Of a stretch of 64,000 nucleotides of DNA, positions 1-14,100 are shown piece by piece. The translations under genes and the position numbers were made by a program. This DNA comes from Breviolum minutum Mf 1.05b.01 (lineage: Eukaryota; Sar; Dinophyceae; Suessiales; Symbiodiniaceae), in assembly GCA_000507305.1 (NCBI GenBank), contig DF239147.1, forward strand, positions 186,001 through 250,000, given 5' to 3'. Numbering within the stretch: position 1 is the stretch's first letter; each line of letters opens with the position of its first letter. Under the pieces are notes generated by a model. The model worked only from the letters and a program-made list of their open reading frames with translations. It had not been told where the DNA came from and did no database searches.

Positions 1-205
1 AAACATCGGCTAAGTCCCTGACTACTGGCCAGGAAGATTCATTCGCATGTTGGGCTAGAAACGCCCAAGAATGGACAAGCGAAACACATCAAAGTATCCT
101 CTGTTGTGAAGATATTCAACGCACGCCGGTTAACCAGTAAACGCACAATTTGTAAGTTGATGTCATCTAAAGGACCAAATCCACCCAACTAAAGGGGTTG
201 ATACT

Positions 206-280
206 TATTCCCATACAATTCATGTATGGTATATTTACCTACATTTACTTGACTTTTTATGTGAAATGTAGGTAATTTTT
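206..280. mobile_element. Family 3 palindromic element
   Basis: ATGTATGGTATATTTACC at the left, TTTTTATGTGAAATGTAGGTAA at the right; the right end is incomplete. Confidence 0.55.
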
Positions 281-1202
281 CCACTGGAATAGGATTATTT
301 CTGTTGGACACATCGCAACAACAACTCAATCCCGAAGTTGGTTTTCTTGGTTTTGAACTGATCAAATCAGCATTGGTCAAAATCCACTTGGAAACGCTTG
401 GAAACACAGCACCAAAAATACGGGCCATTTCACCACCCCGAAAAGACATCTGACTTTATAGATGATGGTCTTTTCGTTCACAGAAATGATTTTAGCAGGA
501 CAAGTCAATCATTTCATGTTGCTACAAAATAATGGTTCAGAAATCCTGCACCGAAGAAGTTTCACCTGCTTTGAAAATATCAAATTTCACTCTTACAGGA
601 GTCATTCTTACCAACCCAAGCAATGCATTGTAATGAGGGAAATCCCTAAACATTAGATTGTGTGGTTTGATTCCCCCGCAAATGGGTAATATAATGACCC
701 CTGCTTTGACTGTCTGAAGAAAAATGCCGTAAAAAAACATGTTTTGTTTCCCCTTGAAATTCACCTCGTCGGGTTAGGATCTTCTGGAACCTGGCAACAA
801 ACAATCACAGGAAGGTTCGGTTTTGTGTCAACCCGGCAGAATGTGGGGAATGGACAGGGACTAACAAAAGCGGTTTGGACCAGGGAGTACAAGCGATCAT
901 ATTCGAATGGAAGAAATACTAACAATGTAGACTAGTAAAACAAATTCGTTTATTTTATCTATAAAGAATGCTTCATACTTCACAAACTGGAATCACAAAT
1001 AAGCATCGTTCTGGGGAAATTTCTTTGTTGAGCCTTCTTGGCACAAACTTCCAAATGCGATCCCTGGAATGCAATTCTATCCAGCTACGATCTGGGAAAT
1101 CCAGGAATTCCTGTATACTATTCACATCTATTCACAACGTTTGAAGGTCGAAATCCGTCGTGTGACGTTGTTATGCGGGTAGATCAATATATAATACAAC
1201 AT

Positions 1203-1300
1203 CTAGTTGGTGGTTTCAACCCCTCTGAAAAACATTAGTCAAATTGGGCATCTTCCCCAAATAGGGATGAACATAAAAACTATTTGAAACCACCACCCAG
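1203..1300. mobile_element. Family 1 palindromic element (MITE-like)
   Basis: Termini TTGGTGGTTTCAA and TTGAAACCACCAC. The interior has the family core TCAAATTGGGCATCTTCCCC. CTAG precedes it on the left and CCAG ends it on the right. Confidence 0.7.
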
Positions 1301-3816
1301 ACATAATACAACTGTTCATGAGCTGACTCCACAACTCTGAAACACCAAGACCGCTCGCTTTGCATATAGTTTCAGTGTCACATAGCACCACGAAAATACC
1401 ACAAGCATCCAAACCCTCCAAGCATTTATTCTACTGTGATTTTATTGGTTCAAGCCATTCCAACGAAAGAACCCAACGTGGTGTTCAAACAGTTGGTTTG
1501 GAAAGTAGACACTTCAAATATTCTGGAAACAACATCGGCTCCGGTCGCTCTAGTCCATATGGCAGATCAATTCACTCTTTGTGTGGTTCTTTTATTCAAT
1601 TGATGCTTGGTTGCCGGTAAAATTTGGTTGGTGCTTAAACTTGGTGGTTCCGCCTTCGTTCTAGTTATGTCACTTTTTTCAAGAAGAATTTAAGAATGAA
1701 TAGGCTCAACCAGCAACCAGCCAGCCACTTAATTTGCCTTTTTTGGCTGATTTTTGTGAAAGTGAATCATATACCAGGACAGGTCTCAGGAATTTAGCAT
1801 CTATGGTTAGGACCACCAGGTTGGTTGACCCCAAATTTAATAGCCATGTACCAGGAGGTTAGTAACTATTGGTCCTAAATTCAACCGGACATCAGAGGAA
1901 GTCAGTGTAAAAAATCCTCGTACCATGTAATGGTTACCTGACAACTGATGCTTGCAAAATTACTTCCATTCCTTTGTGGGGCCCTCTACATCTGTTTAGG
2001 TGTTATGTTCGTTTTGAGGAGGGTACCTTCCAATAGACCCAACACATTCAATATCCACTTCCTGAGCAACTATTTGGATATCTAAAACATACCCGTCAAA
2101 CACCGATCACTTCAGGAGGTATGATGTGATTAGATGTCTAACCTCGCCATCCACAAGCCCAGTTTGAGTTGAAATCGTGGGGACATCATGGTCCTGCCTT
2201 CGGCGGAAAGGGCGAAGGCAAGGGCTCCATCATGGCTTTTTGAATGTTTCACACAGCCGCACAAGAGATCGGATATGAAGATTGACAATATCTTAAACTG
2301 GCATCTCAGTAAATAGATCTATGTATATATACAAAGGAACTGCCAGTCTGATACAAACATAATTATATATATATATAGTCTATATATGTTTATTTAAAAA
2401 GTCTCTTAAAGTTGACTTCTTTAATTATTGACAACCTCTCCAGATGTAGTGAAAATCTGTGTGTGTATGTGTGGGTTGGGTTCCTTCTATTAAACAGCTC
2501 TTCTGCTAGAACTCAATCGATGAATGGTGACCCGGAAGCGTGAAACAACGCTTGGGCCATAGCAGCCACGGTGCCACATTTGGTCAGGCCGTTTGCAAAA
2601 AATAGTTGTACAAGTTGGGGCACCAATGTAGCCCCCAAATGCCTACAACCTTTTTAAGGAAACAACCCAAACTATCTTGGGGTATTTCGTGAAAAACACA
2701 TTCAGTCGTGGTATGGTTCGTTTTGGATTACAGCCTTGTTGTTTTGATGTGAAACGAAACAACACATCCCTCTGTGACATTTAAGCCTCTGGTGAAGGAA
2801 ACTATCCAACAAGCAACACACAACTGCACAGTGATCAATGATGCAGTTGTTTCTGGTACAATTGTTTTAAACAGATTCAAAAAGGCAAAATTCTTCACCA
2901 ACTGCTGAATCAAAGATAATTTACAGGGGCTTACAGGGGTAGAAAATAACCTTAAGCAAATCCAAGTTTTGTTTGTAGTAACATGAGACCCTTTGAGTTT
3001 GAAAGCCATGAGGCAACGAGTTTGAACACTGCTGAACTGGGCAACCCCAGTTTCTGAACGGGTGGCCAGTTCAGCGACCGAGCGGCACTGTCAAGTTTAT
3101 GTCAACATCTCTTTGCTCATACTTGAGAAAAGAGTCATAATTGTGATTCTACATGATTCTACCAGGTTGTCGGGATGTATTGGTTTTACATGTTTGCACA
3201 AACAAGAACAAGTTAGAAATCAATAGATAAATACATACATATATATATATATAGATATACATGCAAATGATACATATATAATAAAAGTACAAATATATTA
3301 TTATATGTGTTAAACTAAATCGAGTCTATATTAGGTTAGTTCATCTAGAACAAGTACACACTTGTTTGGGAAGTGTTTTGGTTGGGTGGGTTCCTATCTG
3401 TCATCTTACCCCACTGCTTGGATGACCAAAAGTACTTTGCACTGCGAACCCCCGACTGTGCTTTTGAGGCAGTTGATGCCTCTAAAAACACATGATGCAA
3501 CATTCAACATGGCAACATGGGGGCACATGGCATCCTTCACCTACATATATGGATGCCACATCAACATGCATCAACCAATTCGGCATTCGCCTCTTCCTTC
3601 TTCTTCCGATTGTATTCAGAGTCACCGGGCTGTTGTGGCTTCGGTTTTTTCCTAGGCAAATCGATGGGCGGCCTTTGCTGGCAGAGTTTGGGCACCCCTA
3701 GCAGCTACAACCAAAGTTGCTTCTTTACATCAGCCCATTTGTGAAAGTTCACATTAAAAAAACAAACAACATCGGTACAGAAAGGTAGTGGTTTGCTTTG
3801 AGTGACTTCCCATCCA

Positions 3817-4035
3817 TCAATTTGTAGATTGAGAGATTGTTTTGGTGGGAACCGCTGGTTCTTCATCATTGATGCAACAAGTCTCATTGTTGTCTATCGC
3901 AAACCCAACGTCACAAACCTTCCCCTTTCCCTCATGGACCCATTGGGGGCGGGACTTGCGAGGCAGCGAGAAGATATCTGGAGACAAGTCAGGGTCCGAA
4001 GGTAGGATTGGGAAACTGGTGGTCAAATTTGCCAA
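3817..4035 (-). CDS. Candidate exon, unassigned
   Basis: The frame reads FPILPSDPDLSPDIFSLPRK, then SRPQWVHEGKGKVCDVGFAI, then DNNETCCINDEEPAVPTKTI, ending TGA. It is coding-like in amino-acid make-up with an acceptor near ACCACCAG|TTTCCC. It lies downstream of the likely stop of gene 1 and could be its 3' UTR or part of another gene. The plus strand is also open. Confidence 0.25.
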   Translation of the reverse strand: MANLTTSFPILPSDPDLSPDIFSLPRKSRPQWVHEGKGKVCDVGFAIDNNETCCINDEEPAVPTKTISQSTN

Positions 4036-4603
4036 GAAAATCTGTGGTTGGTTGGAAATAGTGAAAGTTTTTCGTTCAAGAAGAAGTTACTTCGGAATAC
4101 ATTCGTTTCACCCCAGGAATCTTTAGTCGCGATTTCCCAAATGAAAGTGTTCGACGTGTCGAATCTGCCTGTTCCCATTTACCTCTGAATCATAGCCCCA
4201 AGTCCAACTTCCCCAATACTCAAATATCTCGATCGATCATATACCCGTCTCATCCACTACAAATGTTTTTTTGCGGGAAGATTCATGTTTCTTTTGGAAC
4301 CAAAATCTACAATTCTGAGAAATGCGGGAAGTTATTTTTTTGGGGGGGAACCCTTGAGGCCACTATTATCTTTTTTGGGCCAGGCCGGCAGTTCTTCAAA
4401 CAAACTAAAATATGACACATCACTCCCTTTTACCCAATTCTCATTAAGCCACCCTGCCCTGAAAAGATAGATTATGAACTTTAGTTACCATCACTATTAT
4501 TACGTTCATCTTCCATTTTGTGAAACCTTGGCTGAACCGATTTCAAGTGTATCTCTGGAACCAAGCCTCCAAAGCTTGGAAAACAATACTTTAGAACTCT
4601 ACA

Positions 4604-4736
4604 AGGTGGGCCCCTACTAGATACAAGTAGGGTTATCACTCTATTTATCGTGGTTATAACCGCAGTTACAAATTTATTAGGGCCATTTATAGGAGTTACA
4701 ATATAACCTCATTCTAACTGCTAGAGGCCCACCTAC
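4604..4736. mobile_element. Family 5 palindromic element
   Basis: AGGTGGGCCCCTACTAG and CTAGAGGCCCACCT pair. TATAGGAGTTACAA and GGTTATAACC inside. Confidence 0.66.
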
Positions 4737-5025
4737 CATTTTTCAAACCTGACATTTTGGATTCACATAATCTCTGTCAATAGTCTCAGGCATGGCATCT
4801 TTGGATTCTTTGTTCCAACAGGCAATGGTGCTCACGGCAATGAAACGGCAGTATATCTATGTGTTTTTGTGTAAATATAACAAATATATGTAGTCAATCA
4901 AACAACCTGGGAAACATGCAACATTCATATAGCTACAGTCCATGAACATAATTCTGCACAAGTTGAGAAGTCCTGCATCTCATTAGTTGCAAGTGTTTAT
5001 TGTAAGGTCCAGTGATAGCATCATT

Positions 5026-5159
5026 TTAGCATTTCAAAATGTCTAGGGGTTGCTTGTAACCATGGTTTTCCAACCAACTGGAGATGTCACTGTTTCTGAA
5101 GATCCCCAAATGGGCATCGACAACCAGGAGCAAGTCAAGCCGCCGGCCTCTTCGAAGGA
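5026..5159 (-). CDS. Candidate last exon of gene 1 with stop codon
   Basis: Phase 1 after GTGAAAAAAAG|TCC. It reads LRRGRRLDLLLVVDAHLGIF, then RNSDISSWLENHGYKQPLDI, then LKC and TAA. The opposite strand is also open here (VSEDPQMGIDNQEQVKPPAS), so the strand is not certain. It is chosen because all other coding is on minus. Confidence 0.33.
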
Positions 5160-8100
5160 CTTTTTTTCACCATGGCTTGATGGCAGGTTTTTGGAGACCC
5201 AGAAACAGAAACAAGTCTTTACAACTGACAAAGTCAGAGTGAAATCTTTGATACATCAAACCAATCGACATGGAATTGCCTATTATCATTTTATGTCGAA
5301 GTGCATTCTGTGTGGATGATACTTTAAAGTTCCAAAAATGTCCAGACACATAAAGGCACAGTGTCAATTGTTCACAGCCTTATCTTGAGCACAAATCTGG
5401 CATGCTGCATCCCTTTGTTTATATCAAAACTTGTCATGTACCGTCCGGAAAACTGCCATGGAACATCCTCATTTTTTCAGATAAATACTGTCAAAATGGT
5501 GGATTTTCCATATCTATGTTAATTTACCACAGTATAATCATGTAAAATCATAAGGGTCGTTTTCAAAGCTGCGGCATGTCGACAATACTCCTCAGCTTCA
5601 AAAGAGGGGGAAGTGAACCTAGTCACAGGAAATGTTTGTCATTTTTTCAGGCCAACCATTTGTAAATGTTAACAAAAAGTATCTTGAAACCACCAGGTCT
5701 CACTTGTTCACCAGCAAAAACACACAAGAATAAAACATCTATACACAGTACACCGATATCGATTTTAGTTGGCTCTTTAGCTTCTCAACAACACTGGGTA
5801 TCTCCCCCACTGCTAAGGCTGCTACAGGCTACACAGCACCAAGCTTTGACAAATTCAAGTGTTGGTAATCAACAAACATTATCAACAAGAAGGCGGAAAA
5901 ATAACAAACATGACAACTGAGCAGTACGCAAATCTCTTGGTTCTTTCGGTCTTTTGGGAAATGTATCCCTTAGTTATAAGGCTTATTTTCTTCCCTCGAG
6001 GGAATCCCTGTAATCCAACCATAATTTCATGGGAAGTTTGTGTTTTTTTCCCCGTGCTTGGAATGACTTAAAACACCCAACTGGAATGTTTGGACCCAGG
6101 GGTAATAATAGTATCAGATCTCCTATAAAAATTGTAAGATAATTGTAAGTGAACACATTGAAAATCGTCACTGTTTACTGGAAGGCGGATCCCCGAGAGA
6201 TATGCTACCTACACAATAATGATAAGGATTGCCACTTGATTTTTGGTTGGGATTCTCAGGCTTCTTAGCCTCACTTGGAAAATACATGGAAATACATCAT
6301 CCCACGTCCTTTTCTGACCCTAAGATCGATGGTTAAGCATAAGAAGCCAACACTATCAGTCAACCAAACCATTTTTCCACAACAGGTAAGCATAGGATGC
6401 GGTTTGACGTCAGCCCTCGTCACGAATCCAACCCATTGTCTGTGTGTGAGTAGCATGTATCAAGATTAACATCTATCCAATACAATGACGTCCGCTTGCC
6501 TTCAAGAAAAAACAACTTGGGCCATCTGTGTATCATATGATACGATCGTAGGATGTTGCAAGAAACTCCTAACAACTAACCTTCCATCAATAGATGAAAA
6601 ATGATCTAAAGCTTCCAAACTAAACTACACCACTTCTACGTATAGAGTATCATATGTAGTATACAATTTGAGGACTCTATGGTCCACTCTTGCCTCCATA
6701 TAGTTGTTTCTTTGTTGTTTCCCAAAAAGAACCAGCCAGTTCCTTTTTTTTGGTGAACGCGTTTTGTCACATCCATCAAGTGGGAGGATTCACATGCTGC
6801 CATCGCTCTTCCTCAAAGGGCTTTGCGAGACGGTCCCGTGCTGAAACTACGAAACCAGAACAACAACGAATTTTTCAGAAAAAAACACCATCTTAAATTA
6901 CGTTCTTAGGGTGATGTTTAACATAAAACCCCAAAAGACAACCAAAAACCGAAAATTATTGTTCTGGTCATCCATTCCTTTTTGTAAGAATTCCCCTTGC
7001 CAAGCAGGACAAATCACGTGGATTTTCTGCGGTGCAAAAGAGCTACAAAAACAACTATGACAACGAACGGAGAAATCACACCAAAACCATCCAAAACCTA
7101 CTAAACAAACCGCAACAAGCCATAGGTACAGCGAACTGACCTTATTGAATGACATCAAATCCTTTCCCGCACTTCACCCACTGCTTCCCTGCTTGTTGAA
7201 AGTTACCTATGTTACCAAAACCCACTAGAAACTGACTTGGTCTTATGACGGTCTGTATCAATGATCCCCCTGGCGTAATCCAACCTACTGGTTCTACGGC
7301 TGCGGCGACGGTATGGATGAATGTCTATTTGGCTAGCCCAAAAAATCTTGGATGTTGGCATTGGGGTAAAAAAAAAGGGGCCACTTGACCTTTTGAGAAG
7401 AGATTATATAGTATTGACCAACAATCACTATTCCCTTATGGTAATTTCGCTACAATTCAGGTTGCTGTTTCTTTCTATTCAAAGTCGATTGTTGGCGAAA
7501 CAAATTTCCATCAAACATTGTTGCGTTACGTTGATGTTTTATAAATCCTCCGGTTGCACCACTCAGGTTGCAGCCAAAGAACTTGGTTCGGCTCTCACGG
7601 CGCACCTCCGGGAAAAAGGCAAACATCAGCAGGTGAACATGTTTTGTTCAGAGAAAACCCACATTAGTTGCTTAATGTGGTTGAACTTTGATTCGATACC
7701 AGGACTGCTTGGAAATGGTATTGTTGGAAATCGGTTGTTGCAAATCACGTTTCCCAAATTTCGATACTACTGCTTAGTGACTGAAATTTTTTGATGGGTG
7801 GGGTTTGCAATACCCTTCCAATCATTTTCATATTCACCCAAGCCTTACGCATTACATTTAGGATTTCTGTCATGCCAAAACTGCTCCTTCGAATCGGCAG
7901 GATTCCAAAAGACTGTAGTGGAGGGAAGAAGTCTAACATGGTTTCCCTCAACAGGGAAATCCTTTCCATTTTCAACGTCTTTGCGAAATTTCAGGGGCGT
8001 ACCTTAAATACTGTACTGTCTCTTTCACAACAAAAATTGACTAGACTATATACTGTATTTTTTTTGGTTGAACCTAAATCGAACTATAGATGGTTGTGTC

Positions 8101-11100
8101 CAACGAGTTGAATGACATGTTTGCAAAATTGAAGCAGTTTCCCATTTTGACCTCTTGAGTCTTGAACGCAGAACATGAATGTCAACGCAACCTGTGTTTA
8201 GTAGATGCTGCAGCGACCCCTACCCTGAGCGGCTATATCCATCTATCTGGCAAACCTTAGTAAAGTCCCCTGCCCAAAACTTATCACATTTGGTGGGTAA
8301 GCAATTGCTAAACTCAAAAAGGATTTCACGGTCATGAAAGATTCAAGATTATCATATCGGTTGGTCAACCCAAACAACTAATGTTGTGTGACTATAGCTT
8401 AAGCCAAACAACACCATCATTACGCTTGTGAAACCCTCCCAAACCCCAATGACTTGGAGGACCTCTCGAGATGTGCCACATTCCGATTGACGATATTCAC
8501 CACAACTCTCTTGATGCTCCAACAAATCGATATCTGCCACTGCCTCAGTTGAAGACACATCCTGGTTCCCCCATTTGGTGTTGGTTTGTCTGTCTTCCTA
8601 TATAAGGGCTCCTGGGAAAACCACATGCACTGAGACGAGTTCATTGCCAACTACTTTCACTATGGTGTTGACAAAACGGAGCAACGAAAAGCAAGGAGAG
8701 CGTCCAAATTTACGACGGTTTGGAAAAAACATCAACATTTTTGGGAGTCCTTAACTTGGGTCAACGTTTGGAAAAGAGAAGTGGTTCCAACGTATCAGAA
8801 TTCGAGGCCGAAATGAAGGAAAAAACATGTACCTAGATTTTGTGTCTGCCTGGAGGAAAATGCCTGTTACGAAATCAACCATGTCTATTGTTGTGGAGCC
8901 CCCCGCTTTTGCGGCCAATACACCAAAAAAACATCTACCATAGCCGGGCCAATGGTGGTTTAACAGGGATTCTTTGATAATTCAACTAATTCCTATGGCC
9001 AAGGGCAAGAGGGTAGTGAGGGCGAGCCGTTGAAGGCTACCTTGCTAACCTCCTTTCTACTGCATCAGCTGATACTGATACCGTTCCTAAAGTCACAGCA
9101 TAACCGCACCCACAATGTTGGGGAGGTGGTTATTGTGGCTATATGCTTTTGGGTTTGTTACTATGGTTCCAAAACCTTACTGCAGCCCCCCTTATCTTCT
9201 CGGCAGGGTGGCGAGTGATTCAGATTTTATGCGTGCATCGGGTGGTGGAGAGGGTTGTCTAAAAGGATCTATGCTCATATTGCATCATACCACTACTAAT
9301 TCATCCTCATCACTGGTAACACGTAGCAAGCTAGAATGAGCCAAACAAGCCCACTGAGCTCAAAGTGAAATGACTGTGTTCAAACAGTACTTTACCTTAT
9401 ACGACCAATCACTATCATTGTTTACTGAGATAATTCCTCAAACACCCAAATCGATCAAGTGACACGCCTTTGACATATCAATTTATTGGGGCCCTCTTAC
9501 CCAATGCGTTTTGGGTGGGTTGTCAGGAACTACAAATGTCAAACGTAAATCAAAAATGTATGTTTAAACGTCTTTATCTTTACAATTTACAATACTTGAA
9601 TATGATGATGTATGCAAACAAAATAACATCTATAACTATTCTAAAGATATGTGATTGTTTTTCAAACCAACACGGAAATACACATAGTATATGTAATATG
9701 TACTTTCAACAGATTTGAACCAAATGTGTGAAAACAGACCTTAAAATCTGCTGTGTTAGTTGCTAGAGCCCTCAGCTGAAACCCTCTGCCAAAACAAAGC
9801 TTTGCATTGAACTGCGGGTATAAGATGCTTGCATCAATGTTCAAAAATGCATGTGCTGCATTTCCTGCACGGTGATTTACTGATTTAGCACTGTGCTCAA
9901 CAATAACAACCTCACCTACAAAAACAAATCACCGGAAGGTAGAAATAGAACCCATCAAAAAAACACACACATCTTTAACCACTTGTCCTTCAACACCAAG
10001 ATGCTTCAAAAGGCAAAGTTTCCCAGCTCAGACTACCTCAGCTGAACAGGCAGGAAAATGCAGAACCGAGGGTTGATCGACGGTTGGATAGAAACCGGAG
10101 GTATCACCATGTCGGATTTCTCATCATGAATACTGGCTGGCATATTTCTGAATGGGGTTCTCTGAATGGCTGTGTCTCAAAAAGTAGGCGTATCAGTATT
10201 TTTGGATGTGTGGTATTGATGCCATTTCCACACATCCCGGAAAAAACAAGGGGGCAAAGCCTGCCAATAAAGATTGATCGTTTCAGAACCTTTTCATTGG
10301 TGCCCTAGCTACCGCCTGCCCCAGAGCTACCCCTGTCAAAAAAACTAAAAGCAACTTACTTCCTAAAATTTACGAAGGGACGGGCCGGTAGTTGTTTAAC
10401 CCTTTATCAAACTCGGCTAGTTCTGGTTGGTGTCCCAGTTCAGGTTTCTGGGATTCTGGGGGTGGTTTTCGTTTTCGAAGAAAACCGTGACATTTCCTTT
10501 TGCAAGTTCGGTGGTTTGTTCATGGTCACCTGCGATGTTTAGTGGTCCACCTTGGGTATTGAAGGTTGGAGGATGCATTGGCAGGCAGTGGGCCCACCAA
10601 CGTTCCCATGGGTTTGTAGATGCGTTTCCTTGTTGGAAATTGTATATGGATTTCCAGATATGCTACTTTACTGGAAGGTAGTATGGGACAAAAATCTTTG
10701 TCATCTTTTAGCTGCACCAATGTACTTGCATCAAAGGTTCTATCTATGGCTACTGACATGCTGATGGCAACAATGCTTTTACTCTCACAGAGCGAATATG
10801 ACCAATCGATAAAGGAAAAACAACTCTACATGGGATGATCCTCAAATCCTCCAACATTTTGCAACAAAAGGCCAATTGAAAAGTTTCAAGGACTTTCGCT
10901 TAGACAGCAACAGTTCATTTTAGGGGTCTCTTGCCATGAACAATTTTGAAACATATTGAAAATGAAGATACCCACTAGATCCACCAACACAACCCACCTT
11001 GTGGCCAAGCGACTGAAGCGAAGATATCCAAATGCCAAGGGCAAAATGGATGCAAAGGTACCCAACATGGGAGCACGATCTCCTGTTGTGCGACTCAGAA

Positions 11101-14100
11101 GGCCCACCATCAAAAGGATGTAGATGAAGATGCCTCAATATGCAGCAACGAAAAACAAGACGCCCTTGAGGACCTTGAGGGCTAAAGCAAAATTAAAAGC
11201 AACACATTTTTGTTGAGCCGGAAAATGTTTGTAAACAAACATCTCATGTTTTTGATGATGCGTGCAATGTTTGCTCACAATGTTTGCACTTCTTTCAATT
11301 TTCGTGTGTCTAAAAACCTTCGTGAAGAAATTCAAAGATTTCAACGTTTGGGGGTAATGCAAAACCCCGTTTGATCATAGGAGACACATCTACCTGACCC
11401 AAAAAAAATCGTTGTGGTCGTTGCATCTCACAACTCTGCTTTGGAAAAAGACTGAAGTCAAACATCCAACGACATCTGTGGTTGCTAAAACAAGGCGTCG
11501 ACCCTTGGGATACCCCTTCTACTTCGTTATTAAGTTCAAGCTTGCTAAAAACAAACAACGCATATTCACACAAATTCTGGTTTGTGTGGTGATTGACCCT
11601 GGAAACAGGCTAATCAAAAAAACAAATATCCTTACAACCATCCAAGTCGAAGATGATGTTTCTCGCATGTTGCAGGGGACACTCATCAAACTCCAGTCTT
11701 CACCACCAACCGCCATCCCAACCCTCGCTTCCACAGCACACACCGAGCCTAAAAAAATATGACGCAAACTCTTCACCCAGAAGTCGCCGCCCACATCCTA
11801 ACCCGCAGACCGTCGCCGGGTAAGTCGTTGCCATCGGCCATCAAACATGAAAATTGAAACCTTCTATAGGAGGTTCTAAGTGTTCTCATGGATTGTTAGA
11901 AGGATCTTCAAGGCAAATATTTCCAACATAGAACAAATCGTGAACATGTTGTTTCGAAGGCCTCTGATTGTATTTGCATGCCAGCGTGTTCTAGACCAAC
12001 ACCCCTCAGATGTTCCATCAAATTCTCACAACTTATTTAACAAAGATGGTGAACAAAAGAGCTGCATGTATCTTTGTGAACCAACGTCTTTCATACACTG
12101 ATTGCATCAACACACCTTCTGCAAAGCTCGCGCAAAGTAGATGGAAGGAATGGACATATGGCCATATGACTATGTTCAAAAGAAAAACTACAACAAACAT
12201 CATCACTGAATCCAACCCTTTGGCATGAAATCCTGGCTAATCAAAATGGATGTCTAGAATAGGAAGAGGCGATTCCATAACAAAAGGCAAAAAAATCTTC
12301 CATATGCGTACATGGCTACCAAGTCTTCCCAAAGTCACCTATTCTTGACGGGGATGCATAGTGAAGAATCGATGTGTTCCACAGTGATTGGACCATGAAA
12401 TCTTTTGCATAAATGGCATGGCACTAAAACACGACCCACACAAATGAATTTACATCCACACTGAGCTACAGTATGGAAAAATGCAAAACAATTACTATAA
12501 CAACACATTAAACTTCTGGAATTTGCCCATACACATGAGCTTGAATTGTCCAAACCCTACAAACCTCATGAACCACACACGCACAAATCTAGCTAAATCT
12601 CTGCTTTCTTTGTCTCCGCGAAGATCACCAAAAATCCTCAGTTGCAACTTAGTTTTTGGCCCGGTGATACACGGGTGGACATCGTCTCCCGGTGTGGAAC
12701 TGATAAGTTAAACCACCCACCAAAGGCAGTCGCAACAAACCGGTTCTCTACATTTCTAGTTTGGGCAGTTTTTTTGAGTTTCCAAACTGTTGTTTGCATA
12801 GCGGAAAAATACTTGGTGAAATCACAACATGGCAAAACCCCCGAGTACAAACGTAACTGTACCAACTATGTTTGGGGAGCGCTCCCCTGCCATCCACCAA
12901 CCTGTAAACTGCCACCAAACACATGCAATATGTGATTTGAACATCAGCACATGGCACCTGTTTGCACGTCTTTGTTGCTGGGGGTTATCACAGTGGGCCA
13001 AATTTGGTTTTGGAGGCCATCTTCACCAAAACCATGGATAAAGAGAACACCTACACTGCACCCTTCATCACTGAATGGCCTGGGCCTTTTGGATAAAAAC
13101 AAAAAACTGAGGAGAACTATTCCCGCATCAGAACTTTCGAATCATGGTGAGGCCAAAACCACTTGCAAGGAGCCACACCATAGGTCAGACCCAAGACTTG
13201 GGGATAGCCATTCCACCCAAAAACCTCGAGGATGCAGTTGAGAAGACTACAATTATTGAAAACCCAGTTTAGTTCCAGAAAAGAAACCTTCCATGTTGGT
13301 TTCATACTTTTAATTTTGAAAGGTAACTCCCACAATTCCTTTGTGGGAACCTGACCAAATATCATTAACAACCACCCTTTATCAGTTGGCATGTTACTTG
13401 GACATTATTTATGCGAGGCGCCACAAAAAGGAACATTGACAAGAAACTTGGAATGTAACAGGGGTTCCCTCTGACCACTGCTGCCTTTGCAAACTCATCA
13501 AAAAATTCACTCCGAAGATCCATAGGTGTATCTTCCCACTGCAAAGTACAACCATGCCACCAAGAGAATTACCTGAGATGAACTTGGCGAAACCAAGAAA
13601 GCAAGCAAACAACAAAACCAACAACGTCTGGATAAATTCCGGCGCATAAAGAATCACTTGCTTACCGACCTCAAAACTGTTCCTAAGTGAGGTCTTGAAG
13701 GCCACAGACCGCATACTTGGTTCACATTACATGAGTTGGTATGCATTTATCTAGACGCTGCTGGTGATTTTCCAGAAACATGGGCAAGGAAACGCCAGAA
13801 TCCTAAAGGGGCACAAGTCTTGGTGGCCCAGTGGCCCTGGAAAAACCAAAAATCCAAGCCGGACCAAAAGGTTGAATGGGCTTGGAAAGGACTAAAGGAG
13901 GGGCCCGTATGCCCACTACAGTAGTTCCAGAATCTGAAGCGAGGAAAACCTCGCTGGAAAATGCCCGGGCCCCTTGCAATTTCGACATGGGGCGATTTGG
14001 GTTGTTTTTGCGGCTTTCTTGGCGGACCCACTTTTGAGGCGTACATTGCACATCCATACCCAATCAATGTTGATGTTGAATCAAAACACATCCACCGTGT

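Larger units (their letters stand above)
1..5025. other. Mostly non-coding, downstream of gene 1
   Basis: Contains two family copies (206, 1203), one family 5 element (4604), AT microsatellites near 2350 and 3240, and one weak exon candidate (3817-4035). A minus frame at 290-449 (GGEMARIFGAVFPSVSKW) looks slightly coding, but I see no convincing splice sites. Confidence 0.5.

Noticed and set aside
7321..7794. 157-residue plus-strand frame
   Set aside because: Composition is not coding-like, there is no domain or splice context, and it lies opposite the strand used by all supported exons.
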